Assembly (NCBI GenBank): GCA_031763025.1
Contig: JASSKH010000029.1
Span: 6,346,362-6,410,361 of the forward strand
Direction of reading: 5' to 3'
DNA: 64,000 nt
Source of the DNA: Macrocystis pyrifera
Lineage: Eukaryota > Sar > Phaeophyceae > Laminariales > Laminariaceae
Below the pieces are notes generated by a model that had not been told where the DNA came from, did not search any database, and saw only the letters and a list, made by a program, of their open reading frames with translations. A program made the position numbers and the translations under genes. Shown here one piece after another: positions 11,001 to 23,268 of the stretch. Position 1 is the first letter of the stretch, and each line of letters opens with the position of its first letter.

Positions 11001-14000
11001 GCTAACTCGAGGTTTGAATGATGATAACTGTGATGTATGCATTTCACGGTCTCGCCCATTCGCCGCGATTTGTCGAACTGATAAGAGGTGTCGCCATCTT
11101 TATGTTCACACGCTACTTGGGAGGGAGTTGACACAGCGTCTGGTTTCCTCCTGCTCGTGGCGTCGTGGTGATCAACTCGTTAGGTACGGGACCATCATGA
11201 GCGTCTCGTGTGGATCCCCCCGCGTGAACTACTTTTCCAACCCTGACGTCATCCACCTTAACAAGCCCACCGGTACGCCTACGGAGGACAACGCTCGGGT
11301 TATCGAGGACAACATGGTGAGAGGGAAAGAAGACTGTAAATGACGCACTGCTTACTCGTCGCACAGGTTGAACGCACATATAATGAAAACTAGCATGATC
11401 ACAATGGTCCAATTTGTACGTATCTCGGTGAAAGCAACGTCACTCTACACGTAACCCTGTTCCTCACCCAAAGAAGTCGAAAGTGGCTTCGTCCGCCTGA
11501 AGAGTGCTTATTCGTCGTTGACCAGCTTACCGAAGACGGATGTATCGATACCCCGAAGAATGGGGAAATCACAAATATTTTCGGCCATGTTTGCTCGTGC
11601 GTTGTGACGCTCACGGGCTGTGCATCCGTCCTTGAAAGACAAAAGCGCTTCGAAACGTACTATTTAGAGGCGAGGCATATTTCGTCTGGAAAAGGGGAAC
11701 ATGATGTATACAATCATCACAATCCTTGTCGCCCCTCCAAACTCCCTTGGTTCGTGAACTCACCCCTAACACGTTCGAGCAAATTCTTTGCCTATCGTCT
11801 ACACAAACAGAACACAACAACCCCCTGTGTCCCGTTGTGCAGGTCACCGTGTCAAATTACAGGGACCCGGTTAGACCTCCTACCCCTGCTCCCACCACGG
11901 CGCCTCCCACCACGGCGCCTCCCACCACCGCACCTCCTGCCACCACACCTCCCACCACCGCACCTCCCACCACCGCACCTCCTGCCACCGCACCTCCTAC
12001 CACCACCCGACCTCCCACCACGTACGCGCTAGTGGGGTGCTATGGCGACAACTCCAGGGATCGCGTTCTCTCGGGAAGCTTCGTGAAACGTGACAGGCAA
12101 ATGACTACTGAGGTAAAGAGTCCGGGCCTTCAATAGATATTGGATAGGAATATGTAAAAACCGCGGTAGCGAGGAGGCAAGCAGTAAAACGTCACTAACC
12201 AGACAGGCAAACTTAGTGTCGGCACTGGTCTCTGGGGGGCTGACTCGATTTGGAATAAGCATGTCGGTTTTCGATTTAATCGGGTTAGTAGGTCAGCCAT
12301 CGAAACATTAGCGGTTTGTCGGTTACGGGTCTACGGTTTGAGCACGAGTAAGCACGGTTCCTCGCAGTTTGTATCCTATAAACCCATACACATTTCTCTC
12401 TGCTTTAAGGGACCCCGGCGGTCAGTACTGTTTTTTTTCCCAGAACATAATGCCGCCATCGTAGCGACGAGATCGGAGAATGCCTGCGAATGAAACGTTC
12501 TAAAACGGTGAGAATTATGAGAAGACAAAAAAAAAAAACAAGTCATGCAGCCCATCGGCACAACAATGTTCCTGCTCTCTAGCACGGGCTTCCTGTATCA
12601 TACGATTTTCCCTCGTTTCCGCCGCTGTTGTGCCCTTACTCCAGGTGTGCGCTGCGCTGTGCGTAGGGTCTCCCTACTTCGGGACGGAGTTCGGCGAGGA
12701 GGTAACATCGCGTGCTAAGCGTGTGGTGTGACCGGTAAAGTAGTGTAGCCCAATCCCATGGACCGCAACAACTCAGTGCTTCCAGAGTTCCAAAGACGAC
12801 GCAGTTTATCGTTGTGAGGTATCTACACGTACATATATATAATATATATATATATTTGGTTGCACGCAGCCATCGACGCGTCGTCGATCTACTGTAGTTC
12901 CTAACGAGCTCCCTTGGCTATAGTGGCTGGAGCTGAGCGCTGTTCGATAGGCGTGTTCTCTTGCCATTTTCAGTGATCAAATGTCCTTTCTGGAACGAAC
13001 GTGTGCCTGGGGCTTGTCGTGATACGGTTTTGTACATATACAGCGTATTTACCAAGGTGGAAAATTATTACAACCACGGAGTATCTTAACCCGGAATAAC
13101 ACACCTTCAGAAAGGATTCGCGTCGTGTACCAACTGTTGTCTGTGCGATTGTCCCACCGTTTGCATCGGACCGCCACCTTTTCCACCACCACCACCGTTT
13201 TTTTCCGTTTTGCGTCGTACACAGTGCTACTGCGGCGTGGAATCGGACGACCCGGACGAGCTCGGCGAAGCCACGTGCAACATTGACTGCGCCGGAGATG
13301 CCTCCCAGACGTGCGGTGGCAGGAATGCCATCAGCGTTTACCAGTACGTCGTGCTTGAACCGGAATATCTGGGATGCTGGCGAGACTCGAAGAGTAACCG
13401 AATCATGGATATCATGGTGTCCAGCTCTTCCATGACCAATGACGTAAGCTGTTTTCTTCTCGATACTTATACCACCAGCAGACGTTCGACCGTCATCGAC
13501 AGGCGGGATATTCTGTAGTTGTGTTTTCTGGTGTTCCGTGATACATGTTATGACATTTCCGTACGTGTAGCCCCAGCGATCGCGTCGCGGGTATAATGTC
13601 TATCGAACTTGCATATTGTTTCTTGCAGCACCTGCGGTAGAGTAGTGGGTTGCGCCTGCAGACCTCTCGATAAATTGTTGAAATATGTATCACTGCTTGC
13701 CCACTCCCAACATTTTCAGAACGAGAGAGGCACGTACGGTTGGATGCCATGCTGTTGGAGATTGCCCACCAAGAGTTTAGGACGCTTCATCCGTTGCAAA
13801 AGGCGTACAGCAGTGCATCAAAGTATTTGGATTGGTCGTGTGCCATGTCGTGAGTTGCACCCCGTGCTTCCAGCTCGAAATATATCACCTCCTCTCAACA
13901 TCCACCTGTATCTGCCGGCGTGATCCGGAGCGGGGGACTTGTGAATCCCCGCCAGTTGGTATTCAAACATCTCCGCACCTTCCCCACCCTCGGCTCGTTT

Positions 14001-14516
14001 GTGATTCCTCTCGCGATTAACAGCTGTGCGTGCAAATCTGTAGCTCCTACACCTTCTTCGGGTTGCAATTTGGACGAGAGGTAAGTCATACTGTAGTAGG
14101 ACCGCCTATTGATAGTATGGTATACCTGGTATGCATGTACAGATAGAACCCAACCCTCCATGGCAAGGGGAGTGGTTTCAAGAATCTCCAGCATGTCCTA
14201 TGTCCGACATCGGCGCCAACTCGCGGGAACGTCTCGAAAATCCCACTTGAGCATTGTGGTTTACATCGTTTTTCGGTAGATTCGCTTTAGACCTCTTTCG
14301 CCGCACACCACCACGAGTGCACCAAGCCACGTATCTCACGTTGGTGCCGATCACGCTCTGCCTTATTATGTTCATTCGCAGTGCTGGTGCGGCGACGAGA
14401 CTACCGACCACACCATCCACGGAGAGTCCACTGCGTGCAACAGGCCCTGCACCGGCGATGCTAGTGCCATATGTGGTGGTTCCAACGCCATGTCCGTGTA
14501 CATGAACCAGTATTAG
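5074..14516 (+). CDS. Gene A: secreted metzincin metalloprotease with two C-terminal WSC domains (first exon missing)
   Basis: Fourteen exons were assembled by reading: 5074-5240, 5958-6053, 6776-6877, 7458-7537, 7940-8033, 8349-8510, 9508-9650, 10534-10710, 11184-11316, 11843-12112, 12645-12701, 13225-13443, 14024-14080, 14382-14516. Every intron is GT-AG and all phases join, giving 629 residues plus a split first codon. Residues 1-179 are a propeptide-like region. Residues 180-384 resemble the reprolysin/M12 family: a VLYS strand, a CG-turn, a zinc-helix motif at 307-317 and a Met-turn IMS at 344-346. A Pro/Thr-rich linker follows, then WSC1 (about 445-534) and WSC2 (about 540-629). The product is probably secreted and tethered to wall polysaccharide by its WSC domains (family knowledge). 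The motif reads HLFGHNLGCEH, with Leu for the catalytic Glu, so activity is doubtful. The first exon, expected to end in phase 1 as in gene B, was not found in 1-5073. Exon calls from 5 to 14 are the firmest. Confidence 0.85.
5732..5818. mobile_element. Stowaway-like MITE (family 1), right end truncated
   Basis: Left terminus TAATACGGGGGACCATAGTT and inner ACCAAATATTTTTAGTAAAAATAG match the family, but the right inverted repeat stops after GTAGGTCCTA. It sits in the first visible intron of gene A. Confidence 0.7.
6071..6313 (+). mobile_element. TIR element family 2 in gene A intron
   Basis: Termini TTCTACGATAGAGGT and CCTCTATCGTAGAA form a 14-15 base inverted repeat around 243 bases of non-coding sequence. 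This is the most intact + oriented copy. It begins 18 bases after the donor of the exon ending at 6053. Confidence 0.78.
8571..8673. mobile_element. Stowaway-like MITE (family 1)
   Basis: TATTACGGGGGACCCATAGT at the left and ACTATAGTCGCCCGTAGT at the right, with the family's inner CCTACG, AAAAAC and GGTCC blocks. It lies in the intron between the gene A exons ending 8510 and starting 9508. Confidence 0.85.
9811..9920. mobile_element. Stowaway-like MITE (family 1)
   Basis: TATTACGGGGGACCAT at the left and ATGGTCCCCCGTACTATA at the right, with an AT-rich centre. It lies in the gene A intron 9651-10533. Confidence 0.85.
10075..10316 (-). mobile_element. TIR element family 2 in gene A intron
   Basis: TTCTACGATAATAGAGG opens and CCTCTATCGTAGAAC closes about 242 bases, the reverse complement of the copy at 6071. 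It is in the same intron as the MITE at 9811. Confidence 0.78.
11843..14516 (+). other. Gene A Pro/Thr linker and two WSC domains
   Basis: Exon 11843-12112 begins with the end of the protease domain (VTVSNYRDP) and continues into a linker of APPTT-type repeats, likely O-glycosylated. It ends with the start of WSC1 (LVGCYGDNSRDRVLSG). WSC1 continues through 12645-12701 (CAALC, FGTEFGEE) and 13225-13443 (CYCG, CAGDASQTCGG). The latter exon also starts WSC2 (YLGCWRD), which continues in 14024-14080 (FFGLQFGRE) and 14382-14516 (CWCGDE, CTGDASAICGG, then TAG). The eight-cysteine WSC pattern is clear in both. The middle exon of each domain is exactly 57 bp and flanked by phase-0 introns, so one domain probably arose by copying a three-exon unit. 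Confidence 0.88.
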
Positions 14517-15639
14517 TTTTCACCGTTGAGCAAACCTCTGCTGTATCGCGCAACCTTCCGTTGTCGACCATGTTCTTCGTTCGTGCTCATAGAAGGACCA
14601 ATACATACATACTTTGTTTTTGCGGCTGGCGTCATCAGCCAAATCTCTCGCAAGTATTCTGCAGTTAGATTCGAACAGGGCAACGGCAATATGTAAACCG
14701 CCCGCGGATAAAAAGCGGTTGAACTTCATGGTAATAGTAGGATGTAAACGAGGTTGGGTGCATTGGGTTCGACAAATGGTCGAAACCGATCTTTGGGGAG
14801 CCCTTATAAAAGATTTGGCCGTTTGCTCCGTCAAACAAGTGTTTTGCTTAACCAAACCACCTGGCGGCGGGGGGGTGAAGTTAGTCCGCTCGTCGTGTGT
14901 TATATTTTGCGGGGTTGGCTTGTTGTGTATTTCCTGGGCCAGGGTCCGTTTCATGTGCTTGACATCCCATCGACGTACGAACTGTACACGTGCGCTAAGG
15001 TTCCCATGCACGAAAACGACTCATTTGGTCAACATATCACGTACTCGACGACGTGATTGCGGCCAGGCCGCACGGTGTAATAGATTGTTAGATATTTCAG
15101 CTGGCCACAGTTACACGTGACATGTTCCAGGGAAGCCGGGATCCCGTGTTCGTATTCGTCATAGGATTAAACGTTGTTCAACTAAATAGGCAGACCATCT
15201 GCCCATGATCGCTCAACCCAGAACTGCAACTGGCGTACGCAGCAAGGGACGCGAGCAGTAGAGCAATTGCAGCAGCGGTTTTGTTCCATTCTGTTAGCTT
15301 TACACTTCTATAGGCACATCGTGCGAGCAGATGTAGCCGTGTGATGACTTCCCTGAAATCTCATGTTGGACGCCTCAGCGTCTCATATTGTGGAGCACAG
15401 CAGTATCTCGTTGGTGAGCACGAGCCACATGACGGGCAAGCAGCTCACTGGGCAAGCTTTAAGTGAATCCACGACGCGGAGGCCACGCACCGTACGCGTT
15501 TGAGCGAGCGGGCGGCTCCGTGGCGCCAGCCGGCGCACATTAAGCTGGTACGCTCATCGGCGAACCAATCGCGCGGAAAGGTGGTCAGCAGCAGAATAGA
15601 TCCCCGAACCATCTGCGGCGGAGGACTATTCTACGAACA

Positions 15640-15809
15640 CATATGTAGGGTAGAAATGGGTGGTGTTTGTTTTGGTTTCTTGTCTTTTCCTTTAGGTGAC
15701 TAATATCGCTTGCACGTTGAAAAACATATGTAGGGTAGAAATGGGTGGTGTTTGTTTTGGTTTCTTGTCTTTTCCTTTAGGTGACTAATATCGCTTGCAC
15801 GTTGAAAAA
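15640..15809. repeat. Tandem duplication, 2 x 85 bp
   Basis: CATATGTAGGGTAGAAATGG begins at 15640 and again at 15725, and the intervening 85 bases are repeated without visible change. It is non-coding and recent. Confidence 0.9.
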
Positions 15810-18800
15810 CATATTCTCCTGGCAGCGTGCACATTGCATTCTAGTCCCATAGAAACCACGGCACCCGATGCTGACTCTATGGAGAGTAATTGGCTGAGCA
15901 GGGCACCGTTACTTGGCTTATTGTTCGGAAACATGTTTTCACATTTTGCATCGGTTTTGCTCTATATGGGAAACGTAGAGATTGCTTGACGTGGGTGGGA
16001 GACAAGATTCCGCGCGTTCAGGAGTGTACACGCTTATAATTGTTTTCGTTGCTTAAACATCGAGGGCAGAAACTCTTCCACTTACCGCGTATCTCGTAGA
16101 GTCTACTGTATTGTAGTTATGTTGTCGTATAATCCGAGGCGCCAGTAGCTGTCATTTTGACGTGATTCGTCACAAAAAGCTCCTGAGTTCGATCGTTCTG
16201 ACTTTGAGAGCTACCCATCGAGAATGATATATTAACGCATACAAGTATATGCACATATCCCGAATGCTACACTGTGACATCGCCTGGAGAAACACTGGGG
16301 AGCACAACAGGCCGCGGGCTGTGATCGCTCGGCTTCTTTCTTCCCTCGTCGACTTTTCCCACGGTGTTGCCCTGACTCGAGGTCCTGGGCGGGGACGTGA
16401 CGTCCCGCGACCACTGTTTTCGTGCGACCCAGATGACGCCAGCATTGCCTACGGACAGTTGTTTCCGTCCAAATGACCCCTCGTTCGAGCAGCGCTCCGG
16501 GTTGGGTGTTTTGTGGTTAACAGGTACTGCCTGATTCGTATCTACTGTCGACGTACACGAGCCTCTGAAATGTATGCACATGTAGAACACCGAGCACCCA
16601 TTACCGTAATCGCATGACCACAGATATTCCGAACCCCGCGCAAGCCGTCTTGCATATATGAACCCTTCTGCTCCATCATGAAAGGCGGGGTCGAAAGATA
16701 CTTCGTATACACGTGAAGGCGTATATCTGAATCGATTGCAAGAACTACGTTGTTCAGTGCCGCAGACCTGCATGGAAGGACATGGACTGGAAACATGAAA
16801 CTACCCCTCCCCCTGGCTGGAAACAGCGTGTCAGGACAAAAACGCCTTCTTTTTTACAAGGCCAACATAACGGCCGAGAATCGGCGCACGCAACCTGGTT
16901 GTCCATGAGATTCCAACACCAACTGTAGTAACTCAGACTTGAATTTTTTGCAGACTCTCGCCTTAGGAGATCCATAAAACGTTACAGTAGGACGGCACCC
17001 AAATACGCCACCCAAACACTGAGTTATGAAAATACCTATTATCCAGCCAGAACACGCCAGAGCCCTGGGTCGGAGTAAGTGTGTTCAGTAGACGGGAGGG
17101 CCGACGCATGATCTTCGTGGGTAACGTCACGGCAAAAAGGGGTAGCTTCTGGCCTTGCGTTTTATTTCGCATATGTTGGAGTGGCATCGGGAGGAGGATG
17201 TGCACCGTCATCACTACTACTGCAGTTGCTGCTGTGATTGTTTTATACGCTCCTCGCATCATCAGTGACGCTCGCCCGAGATCAAAATTTTCTGGAAGAG
17301 GTTAGTTCGCGCGACCGACTCGCGACCGTGACTTCTAGGCGGACGCTCGAAAATCTCTCTAGACGCGCGTGTTACGATAAACGTACCACGTTTTGTAAAA
17401 ACGTTACCCGACCGACCGGGCTTTTTAACCCCATCATATTGCCTTCAGCACAGCTCTGCGTAGTGCTTCACAGCAACTTTCGTCAGATCGTTGATTTAGC
17501 GTGTTGCAGTTGCACGGGTTTTTTTTGCTTTTCCCGACATCATTTCGTGGGTGAAGCATACAGTAGAGCTCGCTCAAGTTACTTGTGAGGGTGAAGCATA
17601 CAGTAGAGCTCCCTCAAGTTGAGGAGGGTCCAAACAAAATGTGCAGTAGGTGGTACCACTAGAGTAGCATGCGCGTTTTATTTTTCGCTTGAGAAGGTCT
17701 CTACGTACCTCACCCAAAAAAAGATGAAAATATGAAAACCACGGTTATCACGATGAATGAATCCCATGGACTCGGCTATGCAACGTCGTAACAAGTAGTT
17801 GTAAAATTTGTAGTGAGATCCCAACAACGTCGGGTAGTTCCGTCGGTTCAGGAAACCTCTCGTCCGTCAGAAATGTTTCGCCGAGGCCAAACCTGTGCTA
17901 CATTTACTGTACCTCACGCTGCTGCTAAGAGACCATTTTCGAAAAAGAAGAATCAGATACATACCTCAAGGGGTAAATTTCCTCACTGGAGTATCTCCAT
18001 CCGTTTCAGAGAAATGTGATCAATAAGAAAAGGGGTACACATCCCCGAAGGGAACGGAGGCATTGCTCCTCCGCACCACCCCGTCTGGGGTCCAGCGACC
18101 CAAGCAGGATACGCCAATGAGGCCTGTTCACTCCTCTGTCTGGCCTGCACCGCACCTGCAACCAACCGCGACGTCGGGAAATTGCGGCTGGCGGAGAGAT
18201 GCATGCTACCTACAGGGCTGCACCCGATACCCTCTGAGGCATTCCTCACCTGATAAGATCTGCACCATTGGCAAGTCAAATCCTGACCTTGAGAAAAAAA
18301 TGCAACTGCAACCTTTCGATGAACAATGCCGTCGTCTGCAGTACGTGCACTACTTGTCGAAAAACTGATGCAAAGCACTCAATTATATTTTCAGTGGCAT
18401 CACGGGCAATCGCTCGGTTGCATAGTCGTCCGGTCCGGTACTCACAAACACGTAGAGCCGAGAGGCGCTGCTGCCTGTATAGTAGCGCGTGGCTGCGGTC
18501 AATTCAGCTGCCGCTAATGCATTGGCAGGGGTGGCTGCAACAGCTAACTCCTGGGGGATAACCGAGGCAACGCTCGTCAAAAATGACAGCTCCATCCTTG
18601 GTGGTGCGCACGAGACCGACGTGTCCGCCATGCTTGATAGACGGTTGTGTTCCAGAGCATGATATCGGTTCCGATGTCGGACACATTTACAGGTTGATTC
18701 CACGTTCAACCAGACGTAGATGGTCTCGCTGGGAGAAAAGGCGAGGGAGAGTCTCCTTTGAGTAATTGAGTTCACCGGTTGAAGATGTTTACCTCGTTCT

Positions 18801-19620
18801 TCGAGTACCCGTATCGGTGTTACAGTGTGAGCATGACCCCTCGATTTGTTTCAGACATACTACTCTGTCCCGATTTTTGATTGTTTTTTTCCCCCACAAT
18901 AATCGACAAAAAGCGATGTGTAGGGCTGTGAGCGAAACTAGGCGTGATTTTTTACCCGGTCGACTACAATATGGGGGCTCGTTCGGGGCTGGGGTAAGCT
19001 GGAACTCTATACAACATGATTTTGTTTCGCCTTATTCGAACAGATCAAGAATATCTTGGATCAGTTCAGGCTTATAACATCTCCGTTTGCCGAATGGCTA
19101 CTCAGATCGCCGTGACGATCGTAGCCGCAACACACTGAAAATATTTGCAGAAATTGCTGGTGTTCATGCGTTCAGCTAGGCGGGTGTGGAATGGTCCTCG
19201 TTCGCCTGAGTGGCGTTATCGCGGTGCTTGTAGCAACAACGAGGCTACCTCTGCCGCCGTAACACCAGTCCGGCGTCCAGACCTTCGTTTCAGACAGTCT
19301 CGGTCCGACGTCGGCTATGTCCGTCTTCCGGCTTCGTATCATCTATGCTACACTTGCTTTCAGCGCACGCATGGGCCAAACAATAGAGAGCTTCAGGGTA
19401 GGCTGGGTCTTGTCTTCACTCGAGCCTGTACGCCAAACAAACAAAAAATATCGTCTCGAGAGTAAGAAATTTAAGCACGTGGCGGTTGCTATCGCGGAAA
19501 CAATGGGTTGCGGATTTTTTTGAACTCTCAAGGCATAATCACTCGGCCGAGTTGCTCTTGTCGGCCGAACGCGTACCACCCTGAAGCGACCCCCCACGTA
19601 TCACACCTACCTCGGTTGAG

Positions 19621-19708
19621 CCCGTTAGCACTACAGTCCCGTTTTGTTGGCAAACTACCTATAATTAGAGTGGTTCGTCCCCAAAACGGGACTGCAGTCC
19701 TGAAAGGG
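19621..19708. mobile_element. Harbinger-like MITE (family 3), older copy
   Basis: The left arm contains ACTACAGTCCCGTTTTG and the right arm CAAAACGGGACTGCAGT, in an element of 88 bases that ends GAAAGGG before TTA. Its length matches the copy at 1434. The left target-site triplet is mutated. Confidence 0.65.
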
Positions 19709-20755
19709 TTAAAAGTATAGTCCGCGTGATACGTGAAGGGTGGAGAAATATGTTTTTCGCTGGGACTGCTCATGTCATGAAGCTCTACACAGCCTACGTT
19801 TGACAAGTAAATCTCATATGCCAAGCGCGATACAGCGTCAAACATGCCATGCAATTATGTCAAGTATTGTCCAACACTCATCGGGTGCAAGTACTACTGT
19901 AGTTTGCTTGTAGGATATGGATCCTGCTGTAGGTCTTCGGGTGAGCAAGCCGTGAGTGGGAAAATTGTTGGGTTATACCGGAATCCAGAAAAGCCCATAC
20001 AGTGGCAAGGCTCTTCTTGCTGCATTGCCTGTCAAATTTCACATGCGTTAACAGCACTTGAAAAATAAAAACTACAAGGCAAGCGCGAAACGCGGGGTTT
20101 TATGTAAGCGAGAGCTACCTTCTCTTGCTGGGAATGCCTTGAACAATGAAACCAACACGTTAGTTACTGGAGGCTTGGTTGAACGGCAGAGGAGCGATCG
20201 GTGTGCTCAAAACCCTCACCTTGGTCCAGCAGTGCACTTCGTTAGACTGTGCATCACGCGGCCATCCCGCGTGGGACTGCCAGATATCTGATGAGACGTG
20301 ATGGAGGCCTTCTTGGTAATAAACAGAATGGAACGTTAGACTTTCGACGGTATCCAACAAGGCTGGCGGAAGGGTTAGAGGCATAATTGTTGAGCAAGTA
20401 TGAAAAAGCAGGAGCAACTAGTAATAGGAAACCTTAACCTCGCGGAAGCGGCGAACAGCGTAGGTCCCTCCGTATCCGTAGGTTTTTGAAACAGTTACTG
20501 TACTGTAGCTGCATGTGTTCACAATATTTTGGATTGCTCGGGGTTCGCGGCAACGCACCCTGCGCTTTTGAACAATAAATCTGAGGGTTTGCCATGGTCG
20601 TCCTGTGGCCCAGAGCGCTCCATGTGGGGGAATCAAAGGCAACTGGCGCATTAGGAAAGGAGGCACGAGCATTGTAGCGTAAAAACTGCCTTTTCTGGTT
20701 GTCTTATCCACGTCGTCCTATTAACCGCGCGCGTGTGAGAAGAGATTCCGACGCG

Positions 20756-21008
20756 TTTTACGATAGAGGTAGCAGATTTCATTCAGCTAAAATGTTTTCT
20801 AAATGACGGGGTTCCTTAACCCAAATTCGTAGGAATGCCCATCTTGTTTCGAAAAGTTACTTAAATGTGTATACCTAGGCCATGGGATTATTCATCGGGA
20901 TGACATTTGATTTTTCCTTGAGGCAGTTTTCAGGTGAGGTATGGAGCTCCTCAAGGTCAAGTGAGGAGCCTTTGAAAATTCACTGCAGGGTGAACCTCTA
21001 TCGCAGGA
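20756..21008 (+). mobile_element. TIR element family 2
   Basis: It opens TTTTACGATAGAGGTAGCA and closes GAACCTCTATCGCAGGA, with the family's ATGACGGGG and GAGGTATGGAGCTCC blocks inside. It is slightly diverged from the copy at 6071. Confidence 0.75.
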
Positions 21009-21099
21009 CGTCTGTTCGGCCAGCGCGCCCGGGGGCTATCGAGGGTAGTCTTTTCAGGCGCGTGTAGTGTGAACGTACCTGGCACTATTACTAAAGAAG

Positions 21100-21209
21100 T
21101 ATCACGGGGGACCATAGTAACTAGGACCAAATATTGTTGGTAAAAATAGGTAAATGTAAAGTTTTTTGTGTGCATCATAGGTCCTACTTACCATGGTCCC
21201 CCGTAATAG
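21100..21209. mobile_element. Stowaway-like MITE (family 1)
   Basis: TATCACGGGGGACCATAGTA at the left and TACCATGGTCCCCCGTAATA at the right, about 110 bases with the family's AT-rich core. Confidence 0.85.
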
Positions 21210-21801
21210 TACCATTAGCAATATCCTAGTTGAAGGCATGCGGTGGCCTCTGGAAACTTGTGATGTTGGACATAAATGAATAATTTTGCAAGCAATACAA
21301 CAGCACAATCAATCCTAAAAACAAAAACGGATCTATCTACTGCTGCTCGTGGAATGCCGACGCCGTGCTTTTGTTTGCCGTAAATACACTATTAATACTA
21401 CATCGAGTGAAAATATCGTGCAAGTCTAAAAATAGGTCGATCGACATTTTGTTGTTGAATAGTATGCGGTGGATTTGCAAACTAAGTAACGAAAAATTCA
21501 TTATTTATGAATGGTGGTACTTTGTGGGCCGAAATTCAATACCAATACATTCGAAAAAAAGCAAACCGGAACCTCCAGATGACCATAAATGGCCAAATGC
21601 GGACGACTTGTCTTCACGAACAAACTACTGCAACACGTTTTCCCAACATCCTCGTGGACTCAACCACATGCAAGTGCGTGTACACTTCTTGTGAAGTACG
21701 GTTGGGCGATGGCCACAGCAGCAGTACACACTCGTTTCGTTCGAAAAACGGGCGGCTGGTCCTGGCCTTTTACTTCTCTCTATCCCGGTACACGTATTTA
21801 C

Positions 21802-21910
21802 TATTACGGGGGTCTATAGTTAACAGGACCTATCCCATACATAAAAACCTATATGTTTAGGTATTTTTACTAACAATATTTTGTCCTGTTAACTATGGAC
21901 CCCCGTAATA
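21802..21910. mobile_element. Stowaway-like MITE (family 1)
   Basis: TATTACGGGGGTCTATAGTT at the left and AACTATGGACCCCCGTAATA at the right; near-perfect termini. Confidence 0.9.
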
Positions 21911-22124
21911 GCTACGAAGAAAGTGGTTTTTAGACAAGCTCGAGTCTGGGTCGCTCGGAACGGCCAATAATAGGTCTGTGCGGGTGTTTCCAGCTGTTTC
22001 GTGAAGTTCTGATGATTTATATCCTTTTCCAGGGCGTTACTCGGCATTTGTTTCCGCCGGATGCATCCCGCGGTTTTTATGCAGGTTTCGGGATAAACCC
22101 GTTGGTCCCGTAAAACGAAATGTG

Positions 22125-22565
22125 AAATCCCGTGCCCGCACAAACGTATCCCGCACAAATCATGATATCCCGTTCCGCGTCACACACAAAAAAGGGTGGG
22201 TCTCACACAATCAAGACACTAAACAATGCTAAACTGAACGGATGCTGTTCACCTGCGGACAGCTGGACCAGCTCCCCACTAATAACCCACAGCAAACGGC
22301 ATTGGATTACGTCTTTAATGAGGTGCGTGAAGACATCGGACACACATCACAGCAGCCAAAACCAGCCAGAGATCCCGCGGTCCCGTGCAAGATGTGAAGT
22401 CCCGTGCCCGCACAAACGCATCCCGCAAAAATCCTGATATCCCGCTCGCGTGCCACAGAAAAGCGTAGATCCCGTTCCCGCACAAACACGTCCCGCGGCG
22501 GCCACACCCCATACAGATACGTAGTACCGTTTAGTCCCGGGGTAACCGTGTCCCGCGGGATATCG
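22125..22565. repeat. Degenerate GGGA/TCCC-rich repeat block
   Basis: CCCGCACAAACG followed by TATCCCGC, CATCCCGC or CGTCCCGC recurs near 22135, 22410 and 22475, among many other TCCCG words (ATCCCG, GTCCCG). Spacing is irregular, so it is not a clean satellite. No gene was recognised in it. Confidence 0.55.
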
Positions 22566-23205
22566 TCCCGGAGTCGAAAATACGTCTTGTGGAACGCCCT
22601 GGATAGATATTTTTTTAGGATGGGGCAGGGACATACGCTAGATCCTCCCGTCAATCTCAGCGTCTGGCGTACGTCTTCTTTCTGGCGGGGAGTACCGTGT
22701 ACCTGGGTACTATAGTACGGGCTTGCCAACAAGCAAATAACTCGTAATAATAAATGCAGAAGCCTGGGAACATTTTTGTGACGCCATCCATGAAAAACGT
22801 TGAGCGCAGGCGATGTTCACCCTGTACCAGATTGAGTTTATTTTTAACACTCACCGCTGAACACGATGTCCTAATCCACCTTTCTGTGCGCCCTCTCAAA
22901 AGCACGTGCGCCCTCTCAAAAGCAGGGAACCATAATATATATCTTCATGTTCGTGGACCAATAGAAACTTACTTGGTACAGTAAAACGAGACAATGGTTT
23001 CTAAGAGAAATGCAAAGAAAAACACACAAACGACTGCTGCTCAGCTGCTGCTGTAGCATCACAACACTTCAATTTCCCAATTCCAGGTTTGTTTCCATGT
23101 TCTGGTTGGCCAGTGAACTACGTTGTTACGGTACTGCTTATTAATATGTATGGCACCACACGTTGTTGACCACACTGCCAGTTGTAAACTGTGTGTGTGT
23201 TCTCC

Positions 23206-23268
23206 GCATTCTTTCTACCCTTTCACCTCCAGCACAACCAGTGTCCGTGCCGATTCTTCAATCCTCGA
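23206..23268 (-). mobile_element. Short LINE 3'-end fragment
   Basis: TTCTTTCTACC, CCAGCACAACCAGTGTCCGT and CGATTCTTCAATCCT match the reverse complement of the LINE 3' untranslated end seen at 31760-31820. Only about 60 bases remain. Confidence 0.6.

Larger units (their letters stand above)
8349..11316 (+). other. Gene A catalytic domain, Glu-to-Leu in zinc motif
   Basis: Four exons (8349-8510, 9508-9650, 10534-10710, 11184-11316) encode a reprolysin-like metzincin core. The order is IDLMVLYS strand, METII helix, GADLVQL strand, CGRGYL, zinc helix, the YAHGLRYC loop, Met-turn IMS, then PRVNYFSNP and ARVIEDNM. In active members the zinc helix reads HExxHxxGxxH. Here all three His (residues 307, 311 and 317) and the Gly are kept, but codon 10613-10615 is TTG (Leu) where the general-base Glu is expected. 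The rest of the domain is intact, which argues against general decay. A base-call error would need two changes to turn GAG into TTG. Confidence 0.82.

Noticed and set aside
14520..15120. Overlapping ORFs of 163 and 168 codons on both strands just after gene A
   Set aside because: Both frames are open together, which suggests composition rather than coding; no domain recognised.
16267..16773. 168-codon minus-strand ORF
   Set aside because: No domain, no homologous copy in the window; about this many ORFs of this length are expected by chance.
18383..18775. Ala-rich frames near 18.5 kb on both strands
   Set aside because: Several frames look equally coding-like, no splice-consistent exon series or domain could be built.
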